DNA from: Candidatus Zambryskiibacteriota bacterium | GTDB lineage: Bacteria; Patescibacteriota; Minisyncoccia; Phycocordibacterales; Zambryskibacteraceae | Direction of reading: 5' to 3' | Length of the DNA: 14,695 nucleotides | Assembly (NCBI GenBank): GCA_024654145.1 | Contig: JANLIM010000040.1 | Location: 1 to 14,695 of the forward strand | In this document: piece by piece, positions 6,166-12,782 of the stretch | Numbering within the stretch: the first letter of the stretch is position 1 | How the letters are laid out: each line of letters starts with the position of its first letter | Notes under the pieces: model-generated | The model's input: only the letters and a program-made list of their open reading frames with translations | Told to the model about the DNA's origin: nothing | Database searches by the model: none | Translations under genes and position numbers: made by a program

Positions 6166-6987
6166 CTATACCAAAAACTCGACGACATCGCCATCCTGCA
6201 CAATATATTCCTTACCTTCGATCCTTACCCAACCCTTCGCACGAGCAGCTGTATAAGAGCCGGCTTCAATTAGTTTGTCATAGTGAATTACCTCTGCACG
6301 AATAAACTTAGTTTGAAAATCAGAATGGATAGACTTCCCAGCTTCAGGTGCGGTCGAATTTCTACGAGTCGTCCAAGCACGACTCTCCTTCTCCCCAGTA
6401 GTAAGGAAGGTAATAAGGTCTAAAAGTTTGTAGGCTTCAATAATTAGTTTGTCGAGCCCCGTCCCGAAAACGGGGTCAACTTCAACATACGGCCCAGGTA
6501 TCTTCTCTTTAAATCCGGGAGAAATCTGCCCATTCACTTCAGAAACATTGAGGACATACAAAACCGGTTTCGAGATCCCAGCCTTCTCAAGCTCAAGATT
6601 AATGATCTCAATATCAAATAACGGATCAACCTTGTCATGGACGTGGATTATATCTGTATCTTCGAAAGTTCTTACCATCATGATGATGGCATCGACTTCG
6701 CGAATGTTAGAGAGAAATTTATTGCCAAGCCCTTCACCCTCTGAAGCTCCTTTGACAAGCCCAGCAATGTCTACAAACTCAACTACAGCAGGAATAGTCT
6801 TCTTAGACTGACTTAAAGCAGAGAGCTTATCCAAGCGCTCATCAGGCACAGGCACGATACCCACCGATGGATCGATGGTGCAAAAAGGATAATTCTCTGC
6901 TGGCACCCCCTTCTTGGTCAAGGCATTAAACAGCGTGGATTTCCCTACGTTCGGAAGGCCAACGATTCCTACAGAAAGTTTTGACAT
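6166..6987 (-). CDS. ychF: YchF/OLA1-family GTPase/ATPase lacking the helical domain
   Basis: An Obg-related P-loop NTPase that binds ribosomes. Visible motifs are Walker A GLPNVGKST (residues 10-18), DIAG (73-76), the family's NxxE in place of NKxD (NVSE, 147-150), and a C-terminal TGS domain (about 191-273) with FIRAEVI and EGKEYIVQDGDVVEFL. Length is 273 aa against about 363 in E. coli. The missing roughly 90 residues map mainly to the antiparallel coiled-coil domain that should follow INLELEKA (about residue 136), and partly to the helices before TGS. The frame is open throughout, so this is a compact form and not a frameshift. A TATTCT box (6994-6999) six bases before the ATG suggests leaderless transcription. 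Confidence 0.95.
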   Translation of the reverse strand: MSKLSVGIVGLPNVGKSTLFNALTKKGVPAENYPFCTIDPSVGIVPVPDERLDKLSALSQSKKTIPAVVEFVDIAGLVKGASEGEGLGNKFLSNIREVDAIIMMVRTFEDTDIIHVHDKVDPLFDIEIINLELEKAGISKPVLYVLNVSEVNGQISPGFKEKIPGPYVEVDPVFGTGLDKLIIEAYKLLDLITFLTTGEKESRAWTTRRNSTAPEAGKSIHSDFQTKFIRAEVIHYDKLIEAGSYTAARAKGWVRIEGKEYIVQDGDVVEFLV

Positions 6988-7011
6988 AAAGCTAGAATAG
7001 CCTATTTTTAC

Positions 7012-7590
7012 CTATTTCGCTTTCCTCCCTAGTCTATAAACTTTTCTTTTAATTCTTTCACGTCTGCCGGTAGAACCGAAATGCTTTAAATATCCAAACT
7101 TTTTAATCTTTACTTTAAAACCTGCGAATCCTAGGATTCCTTTCGATATTTCGTTTGTAGTATCTCCAAAAAGTAGCCATTGAGCGAAAGGTATGTTATC
7201 TGAAGTCACTACGACTCGAGCTGTCTTACCCTTTTGCAATTTCTGCCATGTATAACTACCAGTGAAGTGGAAGGCAAATCCAGGGAGCCAGGTCCGATCG
7301 AAAATACCCTTCAAGAGTGCTGGCATAGTAGACCACCAAGTTGGATAAATAATGAAAAGATGCTCACACCAGTTCACATTATCTTGAAAAGCTTTTAGAT
7401 CGGGCTCAAGTTCCTGAATAGTTCTGTACCCACGGTGAAGGACAGGGTCGAACCGCATGTCACCTAGATTCATTCTGCGTACTTCGTGCCCAGCTTCCTC
7501 TGCGCCTCTCTCGTACTCGTTAGCAAGGGTACAGTTGAAACTGTCTTCGTCTGGATGACCGAGTAAAATAAAAATCCTTAGGCTTTTCAT
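7012..7590 (-). CDS. NAD(P)H oxidoreductase, flavodoxin-fold (NQO1/MdaB/KefF-like)
   Basis: A 192-aa flavodoxin-like protein. The N-terminal strand and phosphate loop, FILLGHPDEDSFN (residues 7-19), and the flavin-binding loop YPTWWSTMPALLKG (82-95), followed by DRTWLPGFAF, are typical of two-electron quinone reductases and their KefF-type relatives. Such enzymes use FMN or FAD and NAD(P)H to reduce quinones or similar electrophiles in the cytoplasm. The C-terminus is very basic (GRRERIKRKVYRLGRKAK), which is uncommon for the family and might bind nucleic acid or membrane lipids. It ends 24 nt before the ychF start. Substrate cannot be read from sequence. Confidence 0.88.
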   Translation of the reverse strand: MKSLRIFILLGHPDEDSFNCTLANEYERGAEEAGHEVRRMNLGDMRFDPVLHRGYRTIQELEPDLKAFQDNVNWCEHLFIIYPTWWSTMPALLKGIFDRTWLPGFAFHFTGSYTWQKLQKGKTARVVVTSDNIPFAQWLLFGDTTNEISKGILGFAGFKVKIKKFGYLKHFGSTGRRERIKRKVYRLGRKAK

Positions 7591-7680
7591 AATTTCTAAT
7601 ATCTAATTTCTAAATCCTAAACAATTTATAATTTCTAATTTCAAAATTTTAAACATGGAATTTATTTAGGATTTAGAGTT
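7591..7680. repeat. Near-pure A/T intergenic repeat with inverted ends
   Basis: Several degenerate copies of AATTTCTAAT occur at 7590-7660, enclosed by an 11-bp inverted repeat TAAATCCTAAA (7611-7621)/TTTAGGATTTA (7665-7675). Another GGATTT copy continues into the 3' end of the 80-aa gene. I have seen similar A/T-only filler between Patescibacteria genes, but cannot check copy number here. No T-run terminator is evident. Confidence 0.4.
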
Positions 7681-7922
7681 TAGTGCTTAGGATTTGACAT
7701 GAGCTTTTGAAGCTCATGTTGGTGCTCGCGCATGACGACCATAGTAGCCGCCATCTCGCTTTGTCCACTTTTAACACGCTTCTGCACTTCTTCCCCAATC
7801 TTTTTGAAGAATTCAGGATTCTTTTCCATTGCAGCAAGCAACTTTTCGCGCTCTGCTTCAGGCACGTCTTTCATCTTGGCCTTGAGGGCCTGCTTTAGCA
7901 TGAAGTCTTTAAATATTCCCAT
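7680..7922 (-). CDS. Small conserved helical protein of 80 aa, function unknown
   Basis: Entirely helical, charged and soluble: a short amphipathic start (MGIFKDFMLKQALKAKM), then PEAEREKLLAAMEKNPEFFKKIGEEV and a Met/His/Gln-rich tail (MVVMREHQHELQKLM). No signal peptide or membrane segment. I recall similar short proteins in Patescibacteria annotations but no function. A TATAAA box (7928-7933) ends five bases before the ATG, overlapping the gap to the upstream gene, so it is probably transcribed leaderless. The stop codon lies in the start of the A/T repeat, so the last codons (NPKH) could derive from that repeat. Confidence 0.6.
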   Translation of the reverse strand: MGIFKDFMLKQALKAKMKDVPEAEREKLLAAMEKNPEFFKKIGEEVQKRVKSGQSEMAATMVVMREHQHELQKLMSNPKH

Positions 7923-7947
7923 GATTATTTATAGTGAGCCTGTCGAA

Positions 7948-8367
7948 CTATTCTCTACTGAGTGTTTTTATCACAAGCACTCCCTCATACGAGAAGACGT
8001 TCGACTCTTTGCTAGATGTATCTGCGGGCTCGAATATTCCTGTCGCTACCACTGGTGTCCCTAGGGGCAGGGTACGCTCTGCACCCTTTATCGCAATGCT
8101 ATCGAGAGCGAAGTATCTGCCTTCAGCATCCTTTATACCTTTAACACATTCTTCATCATCAACGCTTTTGCGATAAGGAAGACATTCAATCTGACCTACA
8201 ATACGTACACCATCTTCATGCTTCTCAAGCGCAGACGTTGCTTTATCGTTATTTAGATCACGTTCGTTAATTCCTGAGCTATTGTTAAAGAATAGGAACC
8301 AACCGGCTACAAGTACGACTAGAACTGCTGCAACTATGATTATTTTATTTTGATACCAAGTGTTCAT
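7948..8367 (-). CDS. Membrane-anchored small extracytoplasmic protein, unknown function
   Basis: 139 aa with one N-terminal membrane segment (about residues 8-27). A polar linker is followed by a beta-rich domain (about 54-135) with the strand patterns VRIVGQIECLPY, RYFALDS, LPLGTPVVATGIFEP and GVLVIKTLSRE. The layout suggests a small barrel of OB type on the outer side of the membrane. Two cysteines (62 and 74) may form a disulfide. No family name is assigned. A TATAAT box (8375-8380) with TTAGCA at 17 bp lies seven bases before the ATG, within the end of the exonuclease gene. Confidence 0.65.
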   Translation of the reverse strand: MNTWYQNKIIIVAAVLVVLVAGWFLFFNNSSGINERDLNNDKATSALEKHEDGVRIVGQIECLPYRKSVDDEECVKGIKDAEGRYFALDSIAIKGAERTLPLGTPVVATGIFEPADTSSKESNVFSYEGVLVIKTLSRE

Positions 8368-8374
8368 AAAGCTA

Positions 8375-8403
8375 ATTATAACTCATGAGGCTCAAAATGC
8401 TAA
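8375..8403 (-). promoter_or_regulatory. Promoter of the 139-aa anchored protein gene
   Basis: Minus-strand TATAAT (8375-8380), perfect -10; TTAGCA (8398-8403) at 17-bp spacing matches four of six -35 bases. Predicted start falls on or one base before the ATG at 8367. The -35 overlaps the exonuclease stop codon. Confidence 0.5.
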
Positions 8404-9113
8404 TTCTTTAAATAATGCTTAAGTGTATATATCCAATCCTCCTCCGCCTCCGGATTTAAAGCCTTTTGTGCCAAAAGCCATTCCAAGTAAGCTCTGTCGG
8501 TCTTTACCACCTCAGCAATAGGCTTATCCTTGTGCTTGCCGAAGTTAAAGAGGTTAAAGAGTGTCGGCCGAGCCGAAATTTCTATCATCTCTTTTATCAC
8601 AGCTTCATCTGTATCCAGCCCCTCGCGCATTTTAGCAAAGAGTCTCTCATAAACTCCAATTAGCACCCTCACATCCCCTTCCGCATCATGAGCACTACCT
8701 TCAATTTCTAAATCCAAATAGTAACGAAGAAACTGAAGATTGTATTCCGGTATCTTGTTTTCTTTATCCAAATGTCGGGCGACGCGAAGTGTGCAAATCC
8801 ACTTTGACACTTCCAAACCCTCAGCCTTGAGCATAGCAATGTCAAAGACTGCATTGTGAGCAACCAGTATTCCATCCTTGAGAAGCCCTTTGAGATCCCT
8901 CTTCATATCACTGCCTTCGAACGGTTCCTTGTCCTCAAGCATTTTATTGGTGATGTGAGTCACGCTCATCGCCTTCACAGACATAGGTAAGGGCGGTTTA
9001 AAGTATCCATTCCGAAAACCTGCTGAAGTCTTGTAACAAACCTGAGACAAGCGGTCTGTGCCTACTTCATTGCCCGTAGTCTCAGTATCGAGAAAAATTA
9101 ATTTGTCTTGCAT
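8400..9113 (-). CDS. 3'-5' exonuclease, DnaQ/ExoX type (DEDDh)
   Basis: A 237-aa DEDDh exonuclease. ExoI motif FLDTETTG has D9 and E11, ExoII HNAVFDIAML has D91, and ExoIII HDAEGDV has H142 and D147, so all catalytic residues are present. The C-terminal segment (about 188-230, FNFGKHKDKPIAEVVKTDRAYLEWLL) is the small domain that also ends E. coli ExoX, a single-strand DNA exonuclease used in repair. ExoX-type function is therefore the best guess, with a free-standing proofreading subunit as an alternative. The start overlaps the end of the upstream metalloprotease gene by 16 nt, indicating cotranscription, although the two functions have no obvious connection. Confidence 0.9.
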   Translation of the reverse strand: MQDKLIFLDTETTGNEVGTDRLSQVCYKTSAGFRNGYFKPPLPMSVKAMSVTHITNKMLEDKEPFEGSDMKRDLKGLLKDGILVAHNAVFDIAMLKAEGLEVSKWICTLRVARHLDKENKIPEYNLQFLRYYLDLEIEGSAHDAEGDVRVLIGVYERLFAKMREGLDTDEAVIKEMIEISARPTLFNLFNFGKHKDKPIAEVVKTDRAYLEWLLAQKALNPEAEEDWIYTLKHYLKN

Positions 9114-10009
9114 AGTATTTTAAGAGCTTCGATGTCGGATGTGTTAGCTTTGCCAGCTTCATCTTCATTCAATCTATACATTATAGCTTCTGGGTCTTCA
9201 ATGTGGTCTAAGCCGAGGGCGTGACCGAGTTCATGCGCCAGAATGCGCACAAGCTTTTCCCGGCTTTGGAATTCATAAATATCTATTCCCTCTCCGTCAG
9301 AGCCGCTGTAATAAATACCTCCCTCAAATGTCTCCCCTCTCGCCGCACCTACTGTATTGTATTCATCTACGTTAAGGTTCAGAGACCTAGCCAAGCGGTT
9401 CAATCTATCTACAACACTATTGAGTTCACCCACCTTTTGATTCAACGCTTCCTCGGACAGACGCAGCGACTCTACTTCTTGATTGATAGCCAACCTTTCT
9501 CTTTCTATAACATCAAATTCTTTTTTGTTTGTACGCGGGCCACTATCCCAAGCCTCTACTCTCGCTTCGTATCGAGCATTTCTTTCTTCAAGGAGTGTCA
9601 CCTGTATCTCGTAAGAAATCTTGAGGCTCTCGTACTCAGACTTGATTTGACGATAAGTCGCTTCCATCTCACGATACGCGACTTCATCTTGTTTAACCTC
9701 GCTTTCTATCTCGGTGAGTTCCTTCGTCACTTCCTGCCTGTAGTCATAAATGAGGTTGACTGCCAGCTTTCCTTTCTCAGGAGAATAAGAGAAAAGATTT
9801 TTGTCGCTGGGTCCTTCCCATACTACTTCAGCTTCAGCAAGCGCTGAGAGAAAATCTTCGTAGCTTAGGCCGAAGCGCCTGTCGAAGGTGCCGATAGAGT
9901 AGAGAACCGGTTCACTACAAATCTGAACACTTCGCTCCTTATCTAAACTGCCAGATACGAAAAAGACCAATGAAGCGAGAATGGCAATAGAAACGAAAGC
10001 TTTAATCAT
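9098..10009 (-). CDS. Secreted matrixin-type zinc metalloprotease with long coiled coil
   Basis: 303 aa. A signal peptide or N-terminal anchor covers about residues 1-21 (IAILASLVFFVSG). A segment at about 35-88 resembles the matrixin N-terminus (VLYSIGTFDRRFG, then AEVVWEGPS). A charged heptad-rich helix at about 90-213 should form a coiled coil. The catalytic motif HELGHALGLDH (259-269) gives the three zinc-binding His and the catalytic Glu, and IMY (276-278) is the Met-turn. The coiled coil interrupts the metzincin fold between its N- and C-terminal halves. Action outside the membrane on proteins is inferred; the target is unknown. It overlaps the exonuclease gene and starts 14 nt after the small Cys-rich peptide gene. 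Confidence 0.9.
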   Translation of the reverse strand: MIKAFVSIAILASLVFFVSGSLDKERSVQICSEPVLYSIGTFDRRFGLSYEDFLSALAEAEVVWEGPSDKNLFSYSPEKGKLAVNLIYDYRQEVTKELTEIESEVKQDEVAYREMEATYRQIKSEYESLKISYEIQVTLLEERNARYEARVEAWDSGPRTNKKEFDVIERERLAINQEVESLRLSEEALNQKVGELNSVVDRLNRLARSLNLNVDEYNTVGAARGETFEGGIYYSGSDGEGIDIYEFQSREKLVRILAHELGHALGLDHIEDPEAIMYRLNEDEAGKANTSDIEALKILCKTN

Positions 10010-10023
10010 TCTACTTATTCAGT

Positions 10024-10224
10024 TTATTCCGAAGGGCAGACAAACTCACAGTTCGGCCCGGTTCGCCCCACCCAGGAACCATCAGAGCACTGCAAGGCAT
10101 CCATGGTGCAGAAAACTGCTTCACCATCGTTCCCTGGTGCAATCGACCTTTCTGGCTTAACAAGCCAAGCTACAGCTCCTATAACAATGACGAGAATAAT
10201 TATCCAAAATATTTTGCTATTCAT
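10024..10224 (-). CDS. Small anchored Cys-rich peptide (66 aa)
   Basis: A membrane anchor (about residues 5-22) followed by a short extracytoplasmic domain with four cysteines (39, 46, 59, 63) in the arrangement CTMDALQCSDGSWVGRTGPNC. This motif, with the CxDGS-VGRxGPNCEF core, recurs in tiny secreted bacterial proteins, including in Patescibacteria, but I know no function for it. Two disulfides are likely. GGGG lies just upstream of the ATG, too close for good SD spacing. It is immediately upstream of the secreted metalloprotease, so the two may act together or be coexported. Confidence 0.7.
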   Translation of the reverse strand: MNSKIFWIIILVIVIGAVAWLVKPERSIAPGNDGEAVFCTMDALQCSDGSWVGRTGPNCEFVCPSE

Positions 10225-10250
10225 ATCCCCATATTATCATGCGCTTTCAT

Positions 10251-10295
10251 ACAGAAAAACCCGTCCCGACGTTACGTCGGGACGGGTTTTTCTGT
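10251..10295. terminator. Bidirectional rho-independent terminator
   Basis: A perfect 21-bp inverted repeat (10251-10271 and 10275-10295) with a TTA loop. The GC core is CCCGTCCCGACG, and the outer AAAAA/TTTTT bases supply a U-tract on both strands. It follows the DUF5679 gene on the minus strand (stop at 10303) and separates it from the Cys-rich peptide gene. Confidence 0.85.
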
Positions 10296-10302
10296 ATTAC
10301 TT

Positions 10303-10470
10303 CTACTCTGCTTTCTTCACTCCTGGAAGAATCTTGTACATACCTGTACCACAGGTAGTGCAGGTACCCTTTGCTGCTGGGCGTCCTGGCTTGATCTCAA
10401 CCTTTTTAACATCCTTCATTTCCCTCTTCTCTTTGCACTTTACACAATAACCGATTACTTGTTCGTCCAT
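10303..10470 (-). CDS. DUF5679-type zinc-ribbon protein (55 aa)
   Basis: The protein reads MDEQVIGYCVKCKEKREM, then KPGRPAAKGTCTTCGTGMYK and a short basic end. Two CxxC pairs (C9/C12 and C37/C40) make a single zinc ribbon, and the GRPAAKGTC pattern is the DUF5679 signature. The family is known from Patescibacteria and from phages; its role is not established, though nucleic-acid binding is usual for such ribbons. ATG at 10470; the frame ends in TAG eight bases before the perfect terminator. No convincing promoter or SD could be fixed upstream. Confidence 0.8.
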   Translation of the reverse strand: MDEQVIGYCVKCKEKREMKDVKKVEIKPGRPAAKGTCTTCGTGMYKILPGVKKAE

Positions 10471-10522
10471 TTTTGTTTAAATTGATTGATAACGTACTCC
10501 TCCACAAATACCATATACAAAG

Positions 10523-10557
10523 AAAAAAGCCAGTCCTTGCGCAAGTGCGCCGGACTG
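10523..10557 (-). terminator. Rho-independent terminator of the response-regulator gene
   Basis: On the minus strand CAGTCC and GGACTG (10531-10557) enclose an inner GCGC stem, followed directly by GGC and six T (A-run at 10523-10528). It lies about 20 nt after the gene's stop codon at 10576. Confidence 0.8.
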
Positions 10558-10575
10558 ACCTTATTCCACACCAAG

Positions 10576-10947
10576 CTAAGTTGCGCTTGGCCAGCTATCG
10601 ACGTACGTCTCGATCAGCTGTTCGTGATCGCATGGTTTGAGGACGAAAAGACCGCCCATTTCCCTGCAAGGCTGTTCTGCCACATCAGAGGCGCTCACCA
10701 TCACGAACGGGATGTGAGCAGTGGATCTCAAACCCCGAATCTTCTTCAGTAGAGCCAGCCCATTCATTCCAGGCATGATGAAGTCCGAGATAATCCGGTC
10801 AAATTTCTGGCCCTTTTCGAGAATCGCCCAGGCGTCACCACCGTTGTCGAATGAGGCATACTCATGCCCCTTCAGCTTGAGCTCAATCTCGAGAGTCTGT
10901 CGGATCATCTCATCATCCTCGACGATGAGGACCTTCTTTTTTGTCAT
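10576..10947 (-). CDS. Stand-alone CheY-like response regulator
   Basis: A 123-aa receiver domain with no output domain. The acidic pocket is E10-D11-D12, the phosphorylation site is D55 (ISDFIMPGMNG), and the conserved Ser/Thr (85 in VSAS) and Lys (K104 in LKP) are present, so it should be phosphorylatable. No histidine kinase is in the window. Unlike most neighbours it has a GGAGG Shine-Dalgarno (10953-10957) five bases before the ATG, a near-consensus promoter and its own strong terminator. It is thus a monocistronic, probably well-expressed unit. Its codons are more GC-rich than those of the flanking genes, suggesting different selection or origin. It may work by protein-protein contact, as CheY or Spo0F do. 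Confidence 0.9.
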   Translation of the reverse strand: MTKKKVLIVEDDEMIRQTLEIELKLKGHEYASFDNGGDAWAILEKGQKFDRIISDFIMPGMNGLALLKKIRGLRSTAHIPFVMVSASDVAEQPCREMGGLFVLKPCDHEQLIETYVDSWPSAT

Positions 10948-10952
10948 TCAAG

Positions 10953-10997
10953 CCTCCAATCCTTGTGTTGTATATAACAATATCAGTTAAAAGTCAA
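10953..10997 (-). promoter_or_regulatory. Promoter and Shine-Dalgarno of the response regulator
   Basis: Minus-strand TTGACT (10992-10997), 17-bp spacer, TATACA (10969-10974). Predicted start is near 10962, giving a leader of about 15 nt that contains GGAGG (10953-10957) at 5-nt spacing to the ATG. The -35 lies in the end of the DedA gene. Confidence 0.65.
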
Positions 10998-11589
10998 TAC
11001 TCTTCTGTCTCCTTTCTTTGAAATATTGCCAAGCAGGAGGAGCAAGAGATGTAATAACAATTAAAAGAATGACAGGAAGAATGTACCGATCCGCATCAGG
11101 TATAAAATTGCCAAAAAGGTAGCCGAGAGTTGTGAGCCCAACAGCCCAAAGCAGGCCTCCTATGATGTTGTATTTTGCAAAAGTACGGTACTTCATCCCA
11201 CCAACGCCAGCCATGATAGGTGCAAATGTGCGGACTACCGGCACGAAGCGTGCGAGGATAATAGTCTTGACCCCATGCTTTTCAAAAAAGGCGGCAGTAT
11301 TCTCCACATGCGAAGGGTGGAAGAAAAATGATTTCTCCCTGCTGAAAACTCTCGGTCCAGCCTTTTTACCAAACCAATACCCAACGGCATCCCCCGCGAC
11401 CGCTGCTACAAAAAGCAACGGTATAAGAATCCAGATATTTAAAAAACCTTGGGAAGCTAGAAAGCCAGCAGTAAATAAAAGGCTGTCCCCTGGTAGAAAA
11501 AAGCCGATGAGAATGCCAGACTCGGCAAAGATAATGAGAAAAAGCCCGATATAACCGCCGAATTCAATGAGTGAGACAAGGTCGAACAT
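10987..11589 (-). CDS. DedA-family (VTT/SNARE-associated) membrane protein
   Basis: A 200-aa multi-pass protein with the family's features: ESGILIGFFLPGDSLLFTAG (residues 23-42), the GDAVGYWFGKKAGPRVF motif (66-82), ARFVPVVRTFAPIMAGVGGM (113-132) with its conserved Arg residues, and C-terminal membrane spans (about 143-160 and 169-187). DedA proteins are linked to undecaprenyl-phosphate or phospholipid translocation and membrane homeostasis. Length is normal for the family. Promoter elements lie directly at the ATG (extended -10 ending eight bases upstream), again leaving no room for an SD. It ends close to the response-regulator promoter. Confidence 0.93.
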   Translation of the reverse strand: MFDLVSLIEFGGYIGLFLIIFAESGILIGFFLPGDSLLFTAGFLASQGFLNIWILIPLLFVAAVAGDAVGYWFGKKAGPRVFSREKSFFFHPSHVENTAAFFEKHGVKTIILARFVPVVRTFAPIMAGVGGMKYRTFAKYNIIGGLLWAVGLTTLGYLFGNFIPDADRYILPVILLIVITSLAPPAWQYFKERRQKSIDF

Positions 11590-11597
11590 GCCGCTTC

Positions 11598-11626
11598 AAT
11601 ATAGCATTTTGAAACACAAGTATCGA
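11598..11626 (-). promoter_or_regulatory. Extended -10 promoter of the DedA gene
   Basis: Minus-strand TGCTATATT (11598-11606) with TCGATA (11621-11626) at 17 bp, four of six -35 matches. Start of transcription is expected about 1-3 nt from the ATG. Confidence 0.45.
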
Positions 11627-11641
11627 GGAAACACTTTGAAC

Positions 11642-12574
11642 TTAGGCCCTCCTTCCTTTCACAAAGAATACACCGTAGGTAACAAAACCAATACCAAGAG
11701 AGAAAATCAGTAGCCCAAAGAAAGAGCTGTAGTGTCCACCTGTATTAGGTACTGATGGTGTTTGGTACACTACTCCAACGAATGGGGTCGTTTCAGTTAC
11801 TGCAGGAGTGGTGGTGGCCACTACTGCGGGGGTTGTAGTTGCGTCGACCGTTTCGTCGACAACAGCTGTTGTGGTCACAGTCTCACATTCTGAGATAGTG
11901 ATAGTGTTGTCATCGAGAGTCACCGCGCCGTTTCTGGCGAGTACGCGTCCTCTCACATCTGCGCCTGTGTTAAGGGTGATAGAGGTAAGTGCTATGACAG
12001 TTCCGGCAAAGCTTGAGTTAGTACCCAATGTAGCAGAAGAACCTACTTGCCAGTAGACATTGCATGCCTGAGCACCATTTATAAAGTTAATGTTACTACC
12101 AGATGCGGTGGTCAAGCTAGATCCGGCTTGGAAGACGAAGACTGCATTACCGTCTCCTTCTCCATCAAGAGTCAATGTGCCTGTAAGGCCAATGGAGGAA
12201 GCACTGCTGTAAACACCTGGCACTAATGTTTGTCCGCCAAGGTCGCCAGCTATAGTGATAGCACCAGTCTGCCCAGCTGCCGCGTTGTAAGCAGTAGTGA
12301 GATCATTTTGCGCCTGGAGTGCTTGGCCATTGTTTACTTGTTGTGAACCGTTAACAGCACCAGGTGGGAAGCCTGTGACAGATGTACCCGGACTTAGGCC
12401 AAGGTCGCCATTAATAACAGAGGAACCTGTGTTGGTAATAGTTGAACCCGCGAGTACAGCAAAGTTTGATGCTGAACCAAGATTTACGCTCGTAGCGGCA
12501 AGAAGGGTTGAAGTAAGTCCGAAGGATAGTGCCAGTATCAAAGTACTTGAGAAAAGCTTGCTAAATATTTTCAT
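11642..12574 (-). CDS. DUF3494 ice-binding-type surface protein with sorting-like tail
   Basis: 310 aa. A signal peptide (about 1-27, ending LLAA) is followed by a DUF3494 domain (about 29-229). It shows the starting pattern VNLGSASNFAVLAGSTITN, VINGDLGLSPGTSVTGFPPG, a VPGVYSS step and a long beta-helix of small residues, as in bacterial and fungal ice-binding/antifreeze proteins. A Thr-rich linker (230-265) repeats ATTTPAVV. The end is a cell-wall sorting arrangement: VPNTG (275-279), a hydrophobic span (about 284-304) and a basic tail KGRRA. It may act as an adhesin or ice-binder displayed on the surface; DUF3494 also occurs in non-cold organisms, so ice binding is not proven. A leader of about 100 nt precedes it. 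Confidence 0.9.
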   Translation of the reverse strand: MKIFSKLFSSTLILALSFGLTSTLLAATSVNLGSASNFAVLAGSTITNTGSSVINGDLGLSPGTSVTGFPPGAVNGSQQVNNGQALQAQNDLTTAYNAAAGQTGAITIAGDLGGQTLVPGVYSSASSIGLTGTLTLDGEGDGNAVFVFQAGSSLTTASGSNINFINGAQACNVYWQVGSSATLGTNSSFAGTVIALTSITLNTGADVRGRVLARNGAVTLDDNTITISECETVTTTAVVDETVDATTTPAVVATTTPAVTETTPFVGVVYQTPSVPNTGGHYSSFFGLLIFSLGIGFVTYGVFFVKGRRA

Positions 12575-12687
12575 TTATTTGTTCTAATTTAGTAAATAAG
12601 CAAATAAACCGGTTAATGTGGACCTTAACGATTTAAAGAAGGCGCATTGTTAAAGACGAGCTTAAGAAGAGTTTATTGCCTACAAGT

Positions 12688-12696
12688 AGTATAGCA
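12688..12696 (-). promoter_or_regulatory. Extended -10, likely promoter of the ice-binding-type gene
   Basis: Minus-strand TGCTATACT (12688-12696). Start would be near 12681, giving a roughly 107-nt 5' leader before ATG 12574, unusually long here. The -35 position is poor. Confidence 0.35.
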
Positions 12697-12724
12697 CACC
12701 AAGTAGTCCCAAGCGGATTCTCCT

Positions 12725-12753
12725 TTGATTTTTGGTTATTTGTCTAGTATATT
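12725..12753 (+). promoter_or_regulatory. Likely tRNA-Ala promoter
   Basis: TTGATT (12725-12730), 17-bp spacer, TATATT (12748-12753) on the plus strand. Transcription would begin near 12760, about 50 nt before the tRNA. A small TGCAA (12761-12765)/TTGCA (12769-12773) hairpin lies at the start of the transcript. Confidence 0.5.
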
Positions 12754-12782
12754 GTTGGAGTGCAAAAATTGCATGTTGTCTG

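Noticed and set aside
9221..9847. 208-codon plus-strand frame opposite the metalloprotease
   Set aside because: It lies wholly antisense to the coiled-coil coding region, whose skewed codons keep the opposite strand open; no promoter, SD or recognisable domain.
10303..10470. Repeated CAGGTA/TACCTG inverted motifs in the DUF5679 gene
   Set aside because: They come from TGT/GGT codons around the second CxxC pair and are only 6 bp; no sign of a separate element.
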